The notes under the pieces are model-generated. The model made no database searches, was not told where the DNA came from, and saw nothing but the letters and a program-made list of their open reading frames with translations. This document shows, piece by piece, positions 25,925 to 38,060 of a DNA stretch of 64,000 nt. Numbering within the stretch: position 1 is the first letter of the stretch; every line of letters starts with the position of its first letter. Location: contig OZ020313.1 of the NCBI GenBank assembly GCA_963971305.1, positions 55,624,203-55,688,202 on the forward strand. Reading direction: 5' to 3'. The translations under genes and the position numbers were made by a program. The stretch is from Arcuatula senhousia (lineage: Eukaryota; Mollusca; Bivalvia; Mytilida; Mytilidae).

Positions 25925-26220
25925 TGGGGATGGGGCTGGGTGGCCGAGTGGTCTCAGGCGCTGGCTTAAATACCTTAATATTGATCACTAGCCGACCACC
26001 TCTCAGCTGGTGTTTGTGTCCCCTTTGTATTTAACAAAAAAGGGACTTCTCCAACTGTATGTGATTAGGTTTGTCATTTAATATGCCCAAGGTCGGTGGT
26101 TTCTTCCGGATACTCCAGTTTCCTTCAACATTTCAACTGACCGCCCTACATGGCCCCAGGTCTGACCGCCCTACATGGCCCCAGGTCCATCGATAAAGGG
26201 CGTTAAAAACCGACACACAC
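25925..26220 (+). mobile_element. tRNA-derived SINE
   Basis: It opens with a tRNA Leu/Ser-like A-box region (GGGTGGCCGAGTGGTCTCAG, GCGCTGGCTTAA) at 25937-25968. A SINE-like body follows (GTGGTTTCTTCCGGATACTC, about 26096-26115), then CGATAAAGGGCGTTAAAAAC and a short CA tail at 26170-26221. A 22 bp segment ending CATGGCCCCAGGTC is duplicated near 26140-26187. There is no proper B box or tRNA fold, so this is not a functional tRNA gene. Confidence 0.75.
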
Positions 26221-26597
26221 ACTAGCCTAACGAATTACATGAATAACAAAATACTGGCCTTAATACTTTTACAGTCGATAAAAATATTGGTGGTCCTTTG
26301 TATGGGGCAAATATATGCGTGTTTCTAAGGCTTAGAAATACCATAAAAGTTGAAATAAGGTAAAATTTGATTAAAAGCATAATACTTTTAGCTTTGTCAT
26401 CCAGTCGTTTATCGGGTATTTGTCTCAGGTCCACGTACGTATTTCTGAATTTCTACAGCTCTCATGGGGCTTTCATATTAAACCGGCGTTATGGCGATAT
26501 TTGTCCTTTCTTCTTGAAACTCTCAAATCCAATTCGCCTTGTGTCCACTCTTTCTCCACTTCATTATCATTTCATGTTCATTTTATCACAACCTTCA

Positions 26598-27238
26598 TCT
26601 TCATCTTCCTGATATAGCCGAATCGTCATATTCATCTCCCTGATATAGCCAAATTCGTCATATTCATCTCCCTGATATAGCCAAATTCGTCATATTCATC
26701 TCCCTGATATAGCCGAATTCGTCATATTCATCTCCCTGATATAGCCGAATTCGTCATATTCATCTCCCTGACATAGCCGAATTCGTCATCTTCATCTCCC
26801 TGATATAGCCGAATTCGTCATATTCATCTCCCTGATATAGCCGAATTCGTCTTATTCATCTCCCTGATATAGGCAAATTCGTCATATTCATCTCCCTGAT
26901 ATAGCCGAATTCGTCATATTCATCTCCCTGATTTAGCCAAATTCGTCTTATTCATCTCCCTGATATAGCCGAATTCGTCATATTCATCTCCCTGATTTAG
27001 CCGAAATCGTCATATTCCGCTTCCTGATATAGCCGAAATCGTCATATTCCTCTTCCTGATATAGCCGAATTCGTCTTATTCATCTCCCTGATATAGCCGA
27101 ATTCGTCTTATTCATCTCCTTGATATAGCTAAATTCGTCATATTCCTCGTCCTGATATAGCCGAAATTGTCATATTCCTCTTCCTGATATAGCCGAATTC
27201 ATCATATTCATCTCCCTGATATAGCCGAATTCGTCCTG
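26598..27238. repeat. 32 bp minisatellite (about 20 units)
   Basis: Consensus CGAATTCGTCATATTCATCT + CCCTGATATAGC. Variants include CTTATT for CATATT and CTTCCTGATATAGC. The last unit runs into CTGCTTGGGGATCTG. A single related unit with similar downstream sequence occurs at 47225-47310. Confidence 0.95.
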
Positions 27239-27449
27239 CTTGGGGATCTGTAATAAAGCAATAACTGACGTACATAATAACTTTGTATGGCATTTGTACT
27301 ATTAATTTTTGTATACATTATATTGCTTTCGGAATTATAAAGAGCGTCCAGTTGTGGCCAGTTTCAATCTTTTTGATGCCGTCAGGACCTATTATTAATC
27401 TGTTCTGCTGATAGTTCTAGAACATCTAATGACAACCCCGTGCTCTTCT

Positions 27450-27895
27450 GCCCGACAGTTTTAAAACATGCCTACGCCCTGATAGTTTTATAACTGTTCT
27501 GCACTCGGACACTAGAAGAAAATGAGATGTGGAATAAGTGTACGCGACACAACCTAGATTATAAACGTATATTTTAAATATCCACAATGGAAAACAGCCT
27601 AGGTTCTAGACTGTCATGACTTGTATAGCAAACTTACCTTTTTTCTGGAACATTTTAAAAGTTTCTTACATTGGCAGTTTTAGAATTGTCCTCTACGCCC
27701 TTACAGTTTTAGAATATCTCTACGCCCTGACAGTTTTAGAATATCTCTACGCCCTGACAGTTTTAGAATATCTCTACGCCCTGATAGACAGTTTTAGAAT
27801 ATCTCTACGCCCTGACAGTTTTAGAATATCTCTACGCCCTGACAGTTTTAGAATATCTCTACGCCCTGACAGTTTTAGAACTGTTCTACGCCCTG
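27450..27895. repeat. 27 bp minisatellite A (CAGTTTTAGAATATCTCTAC + GCCCTGA)
   Basis: Seven to eight good units at 27680-27890 and degenerate units at 27450-27510. They are separated by a fragment of dispersed repeat D at about 27520-27605 (AATGAGATGTGGAATAAGTG). One unit has an extra GATA. Confidence 0.9.
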
Positions 27896-27899
27896 TAAA

Positions 27900-30869
27900 T
27901 GGGTTCTATTCTATTGTATAGCAAACTTAGTCTATGTTCGTTTTTGAATATTCAAAGTTTCTAGTGCAGCTGACAATGCATTGATATAGGGATGTTCTGG
28001 TCTGTTCTAAATTTACTTAGAATGCTTGGTTAGGTTAGTAATAAAAGCAACACAACATTGGTTATATCAAGGGGAGATTAACATGGAAAGAGCGATTAAA
28101 GGGAAACGAACATGAAATTATAGATAAATTATAAAGAGTATAACAGATTATGGTTTCCCATTCTTTTAAATAATCATTAAGGATTATATTTTGGTGGAAC
28201 TGATTGTTTCCTCATGAAGGATTGAATTACCCACAGATGAAAGAATGAAAGAAATATTTGAAAATTAACTACTTCCTCGAATCAGTGTAAAAACTGAAAT
28301 GAAATAACCTTTGTTAGTTAGTTTTGTAATATTCTAAATTTGTATTTCTAAAATTGTAAAACACTTTTTGGAATGCACTGTTCCAAGGTCTATGTTAGCA
28401 TGTCATTTTTTTGGGGGGGGGGTCTTCGTAGAACGAGGATTAAAATGAATGTCCAAACTTCAGCTGATTGCATGTACCGTACCGTAACCATCAGTCTACT
28501 CTGTTCTCATAAGGGTACGTAATGGACCGAGGGTAACAATACAGTATCTCCAAAGGGCCATAAATAGTGGACCGAGGGTTACAATATCATTACTAGAGTT
28601 CAGTATCTCTGAGGGGTATAATAAAGACAACACTCCCGTCAGCCATTTGCCTTTTCGCTAGAACTTGTTATTTAGGTTTACTGGCCTAAACCAATCTTCT
28701 CCCCTAAGGTAGACATGACGGATTTTCTGATTAAGCCAATCTATAGGGCGACATTGTCTGCATAGCAATTCCTTCTCTTGTTGGTAATATTCACGATGTC
28801 ATTTTAGTCTTATCTAACGCCGTCTGACGGATTACTGCGTGGTTCAGATGTAAAGATAATATGAAATGTTGTAGAGGGCTCGAGATACCTTGTTAGTGAT
28901 ATTAATTTGGTTTTGCAATAGTTACGTAAAATGACAGAAATACAAAATCTAGATTTGCGCCAAATTCATGAAATTGGTTTGGCTGTTTTGTCGATGGACT
29001 TAAGAGTATTACGTAATTAATCGGGCTGAAATCTTCCGGGACATGCCATTTCTGTTTTTATTTAATAGGACCAGAAGAAAACAAGATCTCTGTATCTGCA
29101 TGTTTATTGTCTATCAACCGAATAATAAAGTAGCTTAAAAACAAAGCATTGATGCAAGGATAGAAACGTTTGTTTGATTTGTTGTTCATGTTTCTAACAT
29201 TACTGATTCAACATCACTTTTAGTGCATGTCATGTACATGTATTCCTCTTAATCATTAGTTACAGAATCCGTTGATTGAGTTTGCCCTTTGTTAGTTTTC
29301 GAATTCAATCCGATTGTCACATTGATACATTTGGTTGGTTGATTGTTGTTTGTTTATTGTCCTGTGGGCGACTTTCAGACATTATCGGGAGCATCTAGAT
29401 ACAAATAATCGTATACATGAGACACCTTCAAAATTAATGTCATATTTTGACTGTTTACCGTTGGCTTGCACGCTGGGTTCGGCCTGATTGTTGCAGTTTT
29501 AAACATGTGTTGGATTTTTTCTAGTTACTCTAACTACATTGCTTGTGCTATTCTTCAGAATATTTGAATATGGATGATTACCACTCTCTCTATATATATG
29601 GATACAAATAAAACCTTCCAGATGAGTTGACACTTTTCGTTCCTTTTCATCTAAATTGTCACAATTCACGATCGAAAGGAAGACAGTGGCTTTCTTAAAG
29701 AAGACCTTTTAAATAAAGTGAATACCATGGTTTGCTGTGTGTTGTTAAACCCCAGGATTACTGGATTTGTCCTGATCATTTCAGTTTTGTGGTTGTCTCT
29801 ATCATTCTGGTTACTCTGCCAAACATTGACCTTGTGATCCACAAGCCGTCCATTCCTATTGTTGGTATGATGGCTAACATCTTAATATAGAGATGAATTC
29901 TTGGTAATTATGAAGATAAATCGATTCTAGGTGTCTGAGCAATTACTTTTCATCGGAACTTTGTCAGGAAGAAGTGCAAAGCAATATCTATGAGTAATAG
30001 AGAAAATAACATCTCGTGTCCAACCGCATACAACATCTTAAGATCTTCTTGGAAAAGTACAATCTTTATATAGGTCCAGTAACGTATTAATCATCATTAT
30101 CGTATTTTCACATCTAAAGTTGTAAATAGAGAAAGTCAGCTAAATAGGGTCAAATTTCAAGCCTCTTTTTAGAGATATAGTCTCATATTTTCTTTTGGAG
30201 TTAAGCAAAGCTAGCATTGGGTTTGCCGTGATCCATACATCTTACATGTATAATTTGGTTCCAAATGGAAAATAACGGTTAAAGATAACCCATTCATTAA
30301 TCATTCTAACAATGGCTGGAGGCCTTTGCCCATATCTGTCAGTCTGTCCACCCAATGAACAGATAAGAACACCTCTTTCATTGTAATAATGTTCCTAGAT
30401 ATTAAAGCTTCATCCTGCTTTACATTGCAATACCATGTTCTTGAATTTGATGCATGTCGTAAAATGGTACCCACGCATTTATCCCCGTGTCACCCTCTAG
30501 CAATAAAAGAGCATTGACTGAAAGGATATTTCCCAGAAGTCAGTGGGGAGGACAATCAACTTTACCAGATAGTGTATGTTTTGTTAACAATTACATCAAA
30601 CTAAACACAACATTCAATATCACCACCACAAGGTGTTTATTTGTACTGTTTTATTAGAAATTAATTACAACAAAGATCCTGACAATGGGTATATAAAGGT
30701 TATAACCAAATTACCGAACTTGGAGAATCAATCTTAAATGTCCGTAAGACAAGACAAACAAGGAAGACATACCGGAAAAATTGAACATCGCAATGGTCCT
30801 GAATTGGTACAGGTATTTCAATTAATTAATACTGTATCGTCAAAATGTTAATTTTATTGTATTTGACAT
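27900..30869. other. No gene recognised
   Basis: About 3 kb of AT-rich DNA. A short direct repeat of GTGGACCGAGGGTTACAATA type lies near 28522-28610, and a nine-base G run near 28411. No credible exon was found on either strand. Confidence 0.45.
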
Positions 30870-31020
30870 ATATCTAAAGAAGCAAAGAGGCACAAATGGG
30901 ATATTCGAGTGTCAAAAGTCCGAATGGGCAACAACAAACCAGTAAAAACGAACGAAGAGCACGAAGGAACAATAAACACACACAAAAACACAAAACCAAC
31001 CGAACAGAAATCAACATGAT
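30870..31020 (-). mobile_element. Penelope-like element 3' tail fragment
   Basis: AAGCAAAGAGGCACAAATGG through TCAAAAGTCCGAATGGGCAA and ACCAACCGAACAGAAATCAA is the reverse complement of the tail at about 53470-53590. No coding part remains. Confidence 0.8.
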
Positions 31021-32212
31021 AATTGTTCGGGAACCTGCTAAAAAACCTAAGTATGAAGTACATGTTTTAATATTCGCTGTTTCAAAATATTCAGTAAATT
31101 AGGGTCTCAATCGGTTGAATTGGTGCTGGTTTATAAACTTATTCAGAAAAATCTATTCAGCAAACTTGTTAGCAACATGGTTACTTTAAAGTGCAATGTA
31201 ATTTGTGATTTTCTGACATCAGCATCAGAGAAATGTATTCTCTTTCACAGCTTCATAACTCCTAAGTAAACTGAGCACGTTCAGTTACATGTCTATCATG
31301 CCAATTAACTACCCTCATTTTAAGGAAAAATCAAATGATTACCACATACAGAAATTGAATATGATATACCATCTAAGTAATTTAGTTATTACCCGAACAT
31401 TTACACCACGAGTTTCCTTTCAATTCATATCAGACTTGATGCTCCCATGGCACGCCATTTATACTTTCCAATTTTCTGAAGTGTTCTTTAGTTTGGATAT
31501 TTATTTAGCATTCAAGGGCCGATAACTCCTGACTGACAAGGTATTTGGTTTACAGATGATCGAGTTGTTGATCGCTTAGCAACGCAAAAATGACGGCCCA
31601 CACAATCCAAGCGACCATATGCTTGTCTGAAAGTCTGGTATTAATTGGCATTTAAAAGTTACGGTTGCTTTTGTTTTGTTTTAGAAGGGTTGATGTGAAA
31701 TTTAAGGGTTGCAAAATATCCATAAATACAATCTACCAAAGTGGATATAAAAACGGTAAGTTATGCTGGTTTGCATATTACCTAGTCCACATCAACATTT
31801 GAATTGAAATAACAAGAGCAAAATCTAGTACTGAGGATAGCGACCATGTGCAGTGTAAGAAAAGAATTTGAAAGAATCCTAGTGTTTTTACAATTAAAAA
31901 CATTAGGTTGAAAACCATGATATTTAAACTAGTGGTACATTCAGCCAGCATTTTTCTGTGTAGAATATTGGTTATTAATAGTCTTCCTGTATAAAAATAT
32001 CAATTAAATTGATCACCTTACTTGCTCACCTAAATAGTTGTTTCAATTCATTCTCTTGAATGGAGATTGAAGACGAACGGACACTGGGAACATCTAAAAA
32101 CCTTATTAAGAATATCAACTTCTTTTAGATTAGAACCATCATAACTATTCGGGTCAATGCTGTCTTGCTCAGACAAAACTCATCGAGTTTGCAAGTCCTC
32201 TTGTCTTGATAT
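31021..32212. other. No feature recognised
   Basis: AT-rich sequence; the short open frame at 31289-31525 has no recognisable content. Confidence 0.45.
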
Positions 32213-33600
32213 AAGCTGTAAGTCTAACTGGGTTCATACAAACTGGAAGTATTACTGGGTTCATAAAAGCTGGAAGTCTTACTGGGTTCATACAAGCTGG
32301 AAGTCTTCCTGGGTTCATACAAGCTGGAAGTCTTACTGGGTTCATACAAGCTGGAAGTCTTACTGGGTTCATAAAGCTGGAAGTCTTACTGGGTTCATAC
32401 AAGCTTGAAGTATTACTGGGTTCATAAAAGCTGGAAGTCTTACTGGGTTCATACAAGCTGGAAGTCTTACTGGGTTCATAAAAGTTGGAAGTATTACTGA
32501 GTTCATAAAGCTAGAAGTCTGGGTTAATAAAGCTGGAAGTCTTACTGGGTTCATACAAGCTGGAAGTCTTACTGGGTTCATACAAGATGGAAGTATTACT
32601 TGGTTCATGCAAGCTGGAAGTCTTACTGGGTTCATACAAGGTGGAAGTCTTACTGGGTTCATAAAAGCTTAAAGTATTACTTGGTTCATACAAACTGGAA
32701 GTCTTACTGGGCTCATACGAGCTGGAAGTCTTACTAAGTTCATACAAGCTGGAAGTCTTACTGGGTTCATAAAGCTAGAAGTCTTGCTGGGTTAATAAAG
32801 CTGAAAGTCTTACTGGGTTCATACAAGCTGGAAGTCTTACTGGGTTTATACAAGCTGGAAGTCTTACTGGGTTCATACAAGCTGGAAGTCTTACTGGGTT
32901 CATTCAAGCTAGAGGTCTTACTGGGTTCATAAAAGCTGGAAGTATTACTGGGTTCATAAAGCTAGAAGTCTTACTGGGTTCATACAAGCTGGAAGTCTTA
33001 CTTGGTTCATACAAGCTAGAAGTCTTACTTGGTTCATACAAGCAGGAAGTCTTACTGGGTTCATACAAGCTGGAAGTCTTACTGGGTTCATACAAGCTGG
33101 AAGTCTTACTTGGTTCATACAAGGAGGAAGTCTTACTGGGTTCATACAAGCTGGAAGTCTTACTGGGTTCATACAAGCTTGAAATAATCTGGGTTCATAC
33201 AAGCAGGAAGTCTTACTGGGTTCATACAAGCTGGAAGTCTTACTTGGTTCATACAAGCTGGAAGTCTTACTGGGTTCATACAAGCTGGAAGTCTAACTGG
33301 GTTCATACAAGCTGGAAGTCTTCCTGGGTTCATACAAGCAGGAAGTCTTACTGGGTTCATACAAGCTGGAAGTCTTACTGGGTTCATACAAGCTAGAAGT
33401 CTTACTTGGTTCATACAAGATGGAAATATTACTTGGTTCATAAAAGCTGGAAGTCTTACTGGGTTCATACAAGCTGGAATTCTTGCTGGGTTCATACAAG
33501 CTGGAAGTCTTGCTGGGTTCATACAAGCTGGAAGTATTACTAGGTTCATACAAGTTGGAAGTCTTGATGGGTTAATACATGCTGGAAGTATTACTGGGTT
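32213..33600. repeat. 27 bp minisatellite B (about 50 units)
   Basis: Consensus GGGTTCATACAAGCTGGAAG + TCTTACT. Variants include ATAAAAGCT, CTTGGTT and shortened ATAAAGCT units. Since 27 is divisible by three, all frames read as 9-residue repeats (minus strand MNPVRLPAC or YEPSKTSSL), but units with indels break each frame and no start, splice or domain context supports translation. The array resumes at 34451 after an inserted retroelement. Confidence 0.96.
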
Positions 33601-34185
33601 AATTGTGCACCTTTGCTTGCTGATTTGTTTCTTCATTCATATGAAGCAGACTTCTTACAATCTCTTCTCGACAAAAAAGTCCGTAGACTAGCTCTCTCTT
33701 TCAACCTCACATTCCGTTATATTGATGATGTCCTTTCACTAAACAATTCTCGATTTGGTGACTTTCTCCATCTCATATATCCCCAGGAGCTTGAGATAAA
33801 GGACACAACGGATTCTAGGAAGTCTGCTTCATATTTAGATCTACATCTAGAAATTGACTCAAAATGAAGACTTTCAACAAGGCTCTATGACAAACGTGAT
33901 GACTTCAACTTTCCAATCGTCAACTTTCCCTTCTTGTGTAGCAACATTCCGTCCGCTCCAGCTTATGGAATTTACGTATCTCAATTGATTCGTTACTCCA
34001 GAGCGTGCGGGACTTACATCGATTTCTTTAGCAGAGCGACACGTCTAGCGCAAAAATTGCTCACACAAGGTTATGTTGCTTCTCGTTTGCTGTCTTCACT
34101 CAAGAAATTTTACGGACATCATGCACTTATAGACAAATATGGGATTTCGATCTCTCAAATGAGTGCAGATGTTAGTTTGTCGTAG
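33601..34185 (+). pseudogene. Reverse transcriptase fragment with an internal stop
   Basis: Reads [30 protein letters not shown] (catalytic Asp pair) and [12 protein letters not shown], then an in-frame TGA at 33865-33867 where the copy at 52470 has a Gly codon. The same frame continues with [17 protein letters not shown] to SQMSADVSLS. One codon is missing in the FYGHHA segment. A dead fragment of the element at 52470-53595. Confidence 0.9.
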
Positions 34186-34450
34186 GGTGTTGTTTTGTCC
34201 TTGACACGCTAAATGGACTATTGACAACGACGGGTGTGCTATAGCAAACAGGAACTGCTTACTCTTCTGGAGCACCTGAGTTCACTCTTCTTTCGACTGG
34301 AGTTCGCGTTGTTGATTGATATTCAGTTATTTTGTGTTTCCATGTTTTACATGTTGTCTGTTTTTGTCCCGTTCCTGTTGGTGTTTGCTGGTTTTGTCTC
34401 TGCCCTTTCGGACTTTTGATATTCAGATACCCAATTGGTACCTCTGCTTC
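33601..34450 (+). mobile_element. 5'-truncated Penelope-like copy inserted in minisatellite B
   Basis: It starts at the NCAPLLADL codons of the reverse transcriptase and runs through the stop at 34183-34185 and the non-coding tail to CCTCTGCTT. Both sides are minisatellite B (GGGTT before; TTCATACAAGCTGGACGTCT after), so it landed in, or was captured by, the array. Confidence 0.9.
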
Positions 34451-34481
34451 TTTCATACAAGCTGGACGTCTTGCTGGGTAA
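34451..34481. repeat. Minisatellite B, single unit beyond the insertion
   Basis: TTCATACAAGCTGGACGTCT + TGCTGGGT matches the 27 bp unit; sequence then becomes unique. Confidence 0.85.
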
Positions 34482-34974
34482 AAGTCAATATTGATGGCTC
34501 GACAGTTTTATCAGATGATTTTGAACATATTTAATGGTTTGATTGTGGATTGTAAAGTTCCACGAGGTAACCCACTCAAGACACTATTAAAATGTTGACT
34601 CTTTACTACTAGTATACGTTGCTGTAATTTTGATTTTTTGACTTGACTACTGCTCTACAAGCATTTGGTATGCTTGTTGAGTGTTTAATTGATTTAGATT
34701 AATTTTCTTTCCTACTTGGTTCGGTCAGCCGATGAAGTGTTCATTCTCCATGATCAACCATCTTTTTTATGTTTATTTGGTTGAGTAATTACTCTCCAAC
34801 GTTTACCCTTCATCCAATGATTCTCACTGCAGATTTGGTGTATACTCTTAAGGATTTCTAGTCATTATAATTTGCTGCTGGAGGATTATAATTCAAGGTG
34901 ACGCGGCTTTCCAGATTGAACAAAGTAGCGCTTATCCTTTTTTCAATACCCATGTGTGCATTGCTTAAATGGGG

Positions 34975-35205
34975 ATGAAAATATATGGTGTCGATATCCT
35001 CGGTGCTGTATTTGGCTACCTTGTTCGAACGTTTTGGTTTTGAGAACTTTTCGTTTTCAACAGTTTTGGAATTTGACCTTCCAATGTTTTGATTTAAATG
35101 CTACTGATGAGAGGTTTTTTCTTGAAATATCGATATAAAGCACATCCAAATTATCCGTTAATACCCGCGTTTTGGTATTTGTAATATACCAAGGTTTGCA
35201 GATGG
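34975..35205 (+). repeat. Dispersed repeat E, copy 1
   Basis: Close to 60545-60760: shared TTGTTCGAACGTTTTGGTTT, ACCTTCCAATGTTTTG, ATGCTACTGATGAGAGGTT, TTGAAATATCGATAT and ACCCGCGTTTTGGTATTTGT. A minus-orientation relative is at about 58190-58335. Nature unknown. Confidence 0.8.
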
Positions 35206-35817
35206 TATGGTTTTGTTTAAGCTTTTTAAATCGCATGTCAGTGTTGAGTGTAAATAAGTCAGGAGAATGTCGTCTCGTTGTTTACTCAACGCATTTTACA
35301 CAATGTAAAAAATCATGTTCTTAGTCTGAATACGTTTTTCAGAAAACTTTATGTGTCTCAATAAGAAGTGAATGAACCAATCCTATATATTATATATGGG
35401 GGCAATATATACACAGCAGTTTATAGAAACTATTTCTATTATTAGCTGACTTGATGGAAGTAAGAAGAAATAAATGTTCTTTTAATTTTAACCATGATAA
35501 TAATATTGTCTTATATCCGGGTATTGCATATCATATTTATTATCAGTATATTGCTTTTCTATAAGAAGATACGGTTTATATTAAAAAAAAAGATAATAAA
35601 AAGTATTTCTATCTAAATGAGTATCAGCTGTAAGCGTTACCATGCCATTACTGAAACACCCAGACAACCTTATATAAAACGGGTTCACCTTTTCAAAGAA
35701 TTGTTGTCTTTATATTACTTAGTTCTAATTATAGGAATTCTTCCCTTGTCTAAGATTATGATGTGGTAATATATCCCATCTAACTCTAGGGAAATTCAGC
35801 TCTGACACATTCACATC

Positions 35818-36261
35818 CCCGGGGGGGTTACTCCCTATATACAATATACGGGATGTGCAATTTTTATGGGTCCATTTTTCACAATTTTTTACATAGATTT
35901 GGGTATCGTTTTTTAAGCAGTACACATAGATTTGGTACCCATTTTTGTTGATGTCTTACATAGACATGAGAGTCAAAACAGAAAAGGTGCCATAGACTTG
36001 GGTCTTTTGTGTTTTTGGGATACTTTACGAAGTTAAGATGTCATTTTAAATAAGAAAGAGACTTGTAATTAATTTTGTAAGGCTCTAATAAATGAAAAAA
36101 ACCTTGATGGACTTTTATTTCGTTACATAGATATGGGTATTTCTTGCTAATCACATAGATTTGGGTATGTTTTTGACGATTTTCTGACATAGATTCGGGT
36201 ACCAATTTCAATCTACAAAATGCACACCCCCGTCATAAAACACCGGAGTAACCCCCCCGGG
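35818..36261. mobile_element. TIR element (444 bp) with 8 bp target duplication
   Basis: Perfect 17 bp inverted ends CCCGGGGGGGTTACTCC / GGAGTAACCCCCCCGGG, flanked by TTCACATC on both sides (35810-35817 and 36262-36269). The interior holds about seven loose copies of a motif like ACATAGATTTGGGTATC spaced 30-60 bp. No transposase. An 8 bp duplication fits hAT-type elements; CCCGGG termini are not the usual hAT ends, so the superfamily is open. The ends resemble those of the element at 43789-45902. Confidence 0.88.
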
Positions 36262-37049
36262 TTCACATCATCTCCCGGTATCAATGTCAGAATTGTAGTC
36301 TGTTAATTGGTACGTTTGATCTTTGATGGTTTTGTGGTTTATGGTCGTTGGTTTCTGTGAAAGGTCCGCCACGATTTCAGACCGCTCCCTGTTTATTGAT
36401 GATGTCTGAAAGTTTTTATTGGTCTAATTATATAAAGTTCTTGAATCAACCAAAAAAGGCACATGTATGACTTATCATAACTTTCCGGAAATCACAGGAA
36501 CAAATATTTTTTAAGATTTATTTTGTCATCGATGAGTCTAGTAAGAATCAAAGCGTTTAAAGGCAGAGCTCAATCTAAGCACTTAAACTAAAGAACGATC
36601 TGTTTTTCACAAACCTGAAACATAACACTTTAAAATGAATTTTATTTGTTTTGTCAGGAAATCTGTCATTTGGCTCCGCCCACTTGAATAAAGGTTAAAG
36701 GTCAACACTACTTAAGTATACGCCAACTGGTGTCTCGATACATGAAATGTAGTGCCATTTATATCGCATTTATATAGGAGTATAAAGATTCACCTCTTAT
36801 TTTAAACAATCTGTATAGAATTAAATACATTAATACACACAAAAAACCCATACACTATTAATATTGTGTATTAGATCCTCTGGCAGGAATACTGCCTGGC
36901 CGATTTACCCTGTCTAGACGACAAAAAAACACGCGAAAATCAGATAGTGATATGACTACATGAGGCTCTGTCTAAAAATGAATAAAATATAGAAATGCTC
37001 AGCTTCTATTCGTCAACATTCTTGTATGATTTTTTGCGTGTCTTTTTAA

Positions 37050-37540
37050 TCAGATTATTGACATCCACATGGGCACAGATTATGCACCAATGGCTGAAGT
37101 GGACTTCCTACAAATACTAGACAAAAAGATCACAATTATCGCTTAATCTCAATTCAATTCTATTGATGTTTGTCTTTTCACTAAACAATGTTCGATATGT
37201 TCGATATGGTGACTATTAAAATCGCCAGGAATTTGTGATAAAGGACAATAGATTTTAGGATGTCCACTTCATATCTTTTATATCTTTAAATTGACATGCA
37301 AGAAAGGGTTTGTACAAAGGTCTATGAAAAACGTGATGACTTCAACTTCCCTTTTTGTGTACTAGAATTCCGCCCGATCCAGCCTATGGAGTTTGTGTAT
37401 CACAACTGGTTCGTTATTCTAGAGCTTATGGGGAGTATGTTGGTTTGACATGAAGATTCAGTATTGTCGTCCTTTACTGGATTTGACCAACAATATTTAA
37501 ATTGTTGGCAACCTAACGGGTATAATATAGCAAGTAGGAA
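37050..37540 (+). pseudogene. Degenerate Penelope-like reverse transcriptase copy
   Basis: Recognisable pieces in changing frames: ATGGGCACAGATTATGCACC (the MGTNCAP motif), TCTATTGATGTTTGTCTTTT (YIDDVLS), AAACGTGATGACTTCAACTT, GCCTATGGAGTTTGTGTATC and a tail piece. Frameshifts and deletions throughout; older than the copies at 33601 and 52470. Confidence 0.85.
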
Positions 37541-37589
37541 CACAATAAATAGAAATAAAATCCCGGACACAAACGCCTGTGCATTTACC

Positions 37590-38060
37590 ATGTGGCTTAC
37601 TTAACTTGGTTCTGAATCCTAAAGCATAAGTCATGTACAATGCGCCTCACTTTTGTACTCCATTTTAACTTTGTACTGAATTTTAAAGAACATGTCCCAT
37701 GCGTTTAACTATACTTAGTATCTTATTTTAAAGCAGATGTACCATAAACATGATGAGGAACATTTAATTTGGAACAAGATTTTAAATTACATGGGCCATA
37801 TGGCATTTATGGGTCACTAAACTTAACGTATTAATTCAAAAGTGTACCATATGTGCAAGTTAATTTGTTACCTACATGTAATTTATAAGTATATGTACCA
37901 TGTGAGCCACTAAACTTATTTCCCAAATTAAGTACATGTACCATGTGGCTCAGACTTAACTTGGTATATGTTCCTTGTACGTTAATCTTGTGGGCCACTC
38001 AACTTGCTACTTAGTTTTAAAGTACATGTACGTAGTGGCTCACTGAACTTATAAGTAAGT
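37590..38060. repeat. Degenerate tandem repeat (~60-80 bp units)
   Basis: The motif 'ATGTACCATGTGGCTCACTTAACTT..TTTTAAAG' recurs roughly six to eight times with strong divergence (for example near 37590, 37640, 37890, 37940, 38030). Units vary in length and no open frame is kept. Confidence 0.7.

Noticed and set aside
25937..26010. tRNA gene (Leu/Ser-like A box)
   Set aside because: No anticodon arm, B box or acceptor pairing; the sequence continues as a SINE.
32169..33636. Several long minus-strand frames of 9-residue repeats (MNPVRLPAC / YEPSKTSSL)
   Set aside because: They follow from a 27 bp period being divisible by three. Units with indels break each frame and there is no gene context.
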